From Streptomyces lilacinus (GTDB taxonomy: Bacteria > Actinomycetota > Actinomycetes > Streptomycetales > Streptomycetaceae), in contig KL569414.1 in NCBI GenBank assembly GCA_000715685.1, forward strand, positions 120,405 to 127,473: DNA of 7,069 nucleotides. Direction: 5' to 3'. The position numbers were made by a program, and so were the translations under genes. The notes under the pieces are model-generated. The model saw only the letters and a list, made by a program, of their open reading frames with translations. It was not told the origin of the DNA and made no database searches. Position 1 is the stretch's first letter. Every line of letters starts with the position of its first letter. Of the stretch, positions 4,758 through 7,069 are shown in pieces.

Positions 4758-6884
4758 TCAGGCGCGCAGCGCGTACAGGGCGTTGAAGGGGCTCCCCGTC
4801 GGTACGGGCTCCACCCGGCCGAAGCCCGCCGCCTCCGCCAGGCGGCGGATCTCGGCCGGCGGCAGGCCGAGCGTGCCGAGCCCGGGGGCGCCGTCGGCGA
4901 GCGCGGTCGGCAGGCAGTACAGGGTGCTCGTGGCGTAGAGGACGGTGGCCTGCGGGCCGGCGTTGTCGGCGGGGTCGTCGGCCGACAGGGACTCCAGGAC
5001 GAGGAGCACCCCGTCCGGTTCCAGCGCCTCCCGCACCGTCCGCAGCAGCCGCTCCGGCTCGGCCGCGTCGTGCAGGACGTCGAACATCGTCACCAGCCGC
5101 AGCGGGCCGCCGCCCGCCAGCGCCGTCGCCGCGTCCGCCGCCTCGACGGTCACCCGGTCGTCCACCACGGCGTCGCGGGCGGCCTCGCGGGCGCGGCGGA
5201 CGTTCGGCTCGTGCAGGTCGTAGCCGGTGAGGCGGCAGGCGGGGAACCGCCGGGCCAGGCGGACGAGCGCCAGGCCGCCGCCGCAGCCGATGTCGGCCAC
5301 CGCGCCGCCCCGCTCGAGGGCGGGCAGCAGCCCGGGGACGGCCGGGATCCAGTGCTCGGTGAGCTGCGCGTCCAGCCACGTCGCGCTCATCCGCTCCATC
5401 GCGGTGAACAGCCGCTCGGAGTACGTCGAGCGGTCGAGGCCCTTGCCGGTGCGGAAGTCACCGGCGACGTCCTCGACGGCGGCGGCCAGCGGGGGCAGCA
5501 GCTCGAAGCCGGGCGCCAGATGGACGGGCGAGTCCTCGAAGGCCAGCACGGCGGCGTGCTCCGGCGGCAGGGAGAAGCGGCCGTCGGCGCGGTCGAGCTC
5601 GAGGTAACCGGCGCTCGTCAGGCCCCGCAGCCACTCGAGGAGGTGGCGCTCCGACAGGCCCGTGCGGTCGGCCAGTTCGGTCGCCGTCGCCGGCCCGGCC
5701 GTGCCCAGCGCGGCGAAGAGCCCGAGCCGCACGCCCAGCGCGCACAGCACGCCGGCCATGGCGGTGCCGAGGTCGTCGACGACCCGGCCGAGGAACCGCT
5801 GGACGGCGAGGGGGTCCATGCCCTGCGGCATGCCGGGAGCCTGCGGCATGCCGGGGGCCTGTGCTGTTTCCGGGGTGCCGGCCATGGACCAGCCGTGCGG
5901 GCCGGCGGGCGGGCCCTGCGGCAGGAAGAGCGCGCGGGCGCGGTCGGCCGCGGCCGTCCAGTAGCCGGTGAGGATCCGGCGTTCGGTCACCGGGTCGTCG
6001 ATGGCCAGGTTCTCCCAGCCGAAGTGGCACACCTGCAGCAGCGACGCGTTCAGCCCGGCCGGCTCGATCCACATCCGCCCGCCGAGCGCCGCCGTCCAAC
6101 AGGGGCGGCGCAGCTCGAACTCGAGGTACGGGAGGTACGAGGGGAACTCCTGGGCCGCCTCCACGGACCGGGTGACCCGCATGCGGACGGTACCGCTGGC
6201 GTCCCCCATGACCAGGGTGAGGTCCTCGCCGGCCGCCAGGGTGCCGGTCGAGCGCTGCAGCCAGTGCTGGACGCCGGCGGGCGAGGTGAGCTCCTGCCAG
6301 GCCCGGTAGGCGGGCACGGGCAGGGGGATCTGGAGGTACGGGCCGACGCGGCGCCACGGCCACCGCCAGGCGGTGCCGGTGCGCAGGTGGGCGGCGAGCT
6401 GGTCGAGGATGCCGGGCCAGCCCATCCCGTTCCAGGAACGCCAGTCGGAGGGCGGGTTCTCGGCCTCCTCCACGACGGTGACGGTGCTGCCGGAGCCGGC
6501 GGCGCCGGGGGCCACGGTCCACGTGACCGCGGTGGCGGGGCCCACGCCCACCCACCGCCACAGCAGGCGCAGCGACCCGGGCCGCCCCGCCCGCGGCGGG
6601 CTCGCCCCGGTCGTGCGGCACCAGAAGAACTCGCCGTCCTCGAAGTCGAGCATCGACTCCCGCCCGGCGACCGCCCACGGCCCCCGACAGACCGCCAGCC
6701 AGCGCGCCACCCGGTCCGGGTCGGTGAGCGCGGCCCAGACCGCCTCCGGCGGTTCGGGCACGGTGACGGTGCTGACGAGGCGTTCCCAGCGGTCCTGGGA
6801 GACGGGGAACGCGCTGCCCCCCAGGGGTGGGAAGGCGGCGGACTCGCGGGACAGGCCGCGCGGGCGGAAGTCGTCGGGCGTCAT
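4758..6884 (-). CDS. Tandem AHSA1-like SRPBCC domains fused to a Rv2258c-like methyltransferase
   Basis: A 708-residue three-domain protein. Residues about 33-170 and 180-318 each look like a SRPBCC (START/AHSA1) domain; helix motifs VWAALTDPDRVARWL (49-63) and AWQELTSPAGVQHWL (195-209) mark the copies. Such domains bind hydrophobic ligands, and in polyketide systems related folds act as aromatase/cyclases. After a Pro/Gly/Met-rich linker (326-357), the C-terminal domain has a winged helix (ATELADRTGLSERHLLEWL, about 401-419). Then come the SAM motif VADIGCGGG (529-537), TMFDVLHDAAEPERLL (599-614), a STLYCLPTALA segment and the end FNALYALRA. This is the layout of Rv2258c-like methyltransferases. 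The cyclase-plus-methyltransferase plan recalls TcmN, but with two cyclase-like domains of a different subfamily. The ATG at 6884 is preferred over the GTG at 6890 because AGGAAGG lies 5 bases upstream of the ATG but abuts the GTG. Its substrate is unknown. Confidence 0.85.
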   Translation of the reverse strand: MTPDDFRPRGLSRESAAFPPLGGSAFPVSQDRWERLVSTVTVPEPPEAVWAALTDPDRVARWLAVCRGPWAVAGRESMLDFEDGEFFWCRTTGASPPRAGRPGSLRLLWRWVGVGPATAVTWTVAPGAAGSGSTVTVVEEAENPPSDWRSWNGMGWPGILDQLAAHLRTGTAWRWPWRRVGPYLQIPLPVPAYRAWQELTSPAGVQHWLQRSTGTLAAGEDLTLVMGDASGTVRMRVTRSVEAAQEFPSYLPYLEFELRRPCWTAALGGRMWIEPAGLNASLLQVCHFGWENLAIDDPVTERRILTGYWTAAADRARALFLPQGPPAGPHGWSMAGTPETAQAPGMPQAPGMPQGMDPLAVQRFLGRVVDDLGTAMAGVLCALGVRLGLFAALGTAGPATATELADRTGLSERHLLEWLRGLTSAGYLELDRADGRFSLPPEHAAVLAFEDSPVHLAPGFELLPPLAAAVEDVAGDFRTGKGLDRSTYSERLFTAMERMSATWLDAQLTEHWIPAVPGLLPALERGGAVADIGCGGGLALVRLARRFPACRLTGYDLHEPNVRRAREAARDAVVDDRVTVEAADAATALAGGGPLRLVTMFDVLHDAAEPERLLRTVREALEPDGVLLVLESLSADDPADNAGPQATVLYATSTLYCLPTALADGAPGLGTLGLPPAEIRRLAEAAGFGRVEPVPTGSPFNALYALRA
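5823..5858 (-). repeat. Two tandem 18-bp repeats in the interdomain linker
   Basis: Two adjacent 18-bp copies (5823-5840 and 5841-5858) differ at one base and encode APGMPQ-like units, giving QAPGMPQAPGMPQ. They lie exactly between the second SRPBCC domain and the methyltransferase domain, and fit a flexible linker expanded by slippage. Confidence 0.8.
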
Positions 6885-6917
6885 GGGCACCTTCCTGGAA
6901 CCGGAGGGGGCAGGGGC

Positions 6918-7069
6918 CTACTTGCCGAACTCCTTGCTGTCGGGGCCGAAGCGCTCCCGGGGCAGATAGCCACCCATGGTGAAGCGCAGGCTGGTGACGT
7001 ACGCGACCGGCGCGTCGTCCATCCGCTCGATGTCGTGCAGCGGCAGCATCCGGTAGATCTGCCCCTTGC
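6918..7069 (-). CDS. C-terminal end of an unrecognised protein (starts outside the window)
   Basis: The last 50 codons plus two bases of a minus-strand gene ending in TAG at 6920-6918. Readable parts are GQIYRMLPLHDIERMDDAPV, then AYVTSLRFTMGGYL and the end PRERFGPDSKEFGK. Codon choice is strongly G/C-ending, which supports real coding. I do not recognise the family from this fragment. There are no transmembrane stretches or obvious catalytic motifs in it. It ends 33 bases before the SRPBCC-methyltransferase start, on the same strand, so the two are probably co-transcribed and it is likely another enzyme or accessory protein of the same pathway. Confidence 0.75.
   Translation of the reverse strand, partial: KGQIYRMLPLHDIERMDDAPVAYVTSLRFTMGGYLPRERFGPDSKEFGK

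Noticed and set aside
3703..5379. Extended start for the O-methyltransferase at 5379
   Set aside because: The extra residues are an Arg/Pro/Gly-rich alternative frame of the upstream methyltransferase; the ATG at 4743 has a proper ribosome binding site and a family-typical N-terminus.
3991..6969. Plus-strand open frames opposite the methyltransferase genes
   Set aside because: Same antisense artefact; composition is Arg/Ser/Ala-rich and no ribosome binding site or motif supports them.

Overview
The window is GC-rich DNA with G/C-ending codons, typical of a Streptomyces-like actinomycete. Every convincing gene lies on the minus strand, in two groups separated by about 620 bases of visibly more A+T-rich non-coding sequence.

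Right-hand group (transcribed from 7069 down to 3703): the last 50 codons of an unrecognised protein; a 708-residue protein with two tandem AHSA1-like SRPBCC domains fused to a Rv2258c-like winged-helix/methyltransferase; and a 346-residue plant-type O-methyltransferase. Spacings are 33 and 14 bases and each start has a good ribosome binding site, so this looks like the end of a tailoring operon for a secondary metabolite.

Middle (3080-3702): the sequence between the O-methyltransferase stop and the aspartate kinase start. It holds a good minus-strand sigma70-type promoter (TTGACA, 18-bp spacer, TACGGT). A perfect 10-bp palindrome and a second inverted repeat sit directly upstream of the -35 box. 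The predicted transcript has an untranslated leader of about 460 nt, with two inverted repeats able to fold and one doubtful 57-codon reading frame.

Left-hand group (3079 down to 1): aspartate kinase (lysC), a 12-TM amino-acid efflux-type APC transporter, and the N-terminal third of homoserine dehydrogenase (hom), cut by the window edge. The genes are separated by 2 bases and then overlap by 4 (ATGA), so they form a tightly coupled operon. It makes aspartyl phosphate and homoserine but carries no aspartate-semialdehyde dehydrogenase here, unlike the usual lysC-asd pairing. The kinase has a run of five-residue repeats (consensus KAGAQ) inside its first ACT domain, where the conserved QNVS effector-site segment should be. 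That suggests a feedback-altered enzyme dedicated to a special pathway.

Together the window looks like part of a biosynthetic cluster: a dedicated aspartate-to-homoserine supply (or self-resistance) operon with its own exporter, next to methyltransferase tailoring genes. The final product cannot be named from this sequence.
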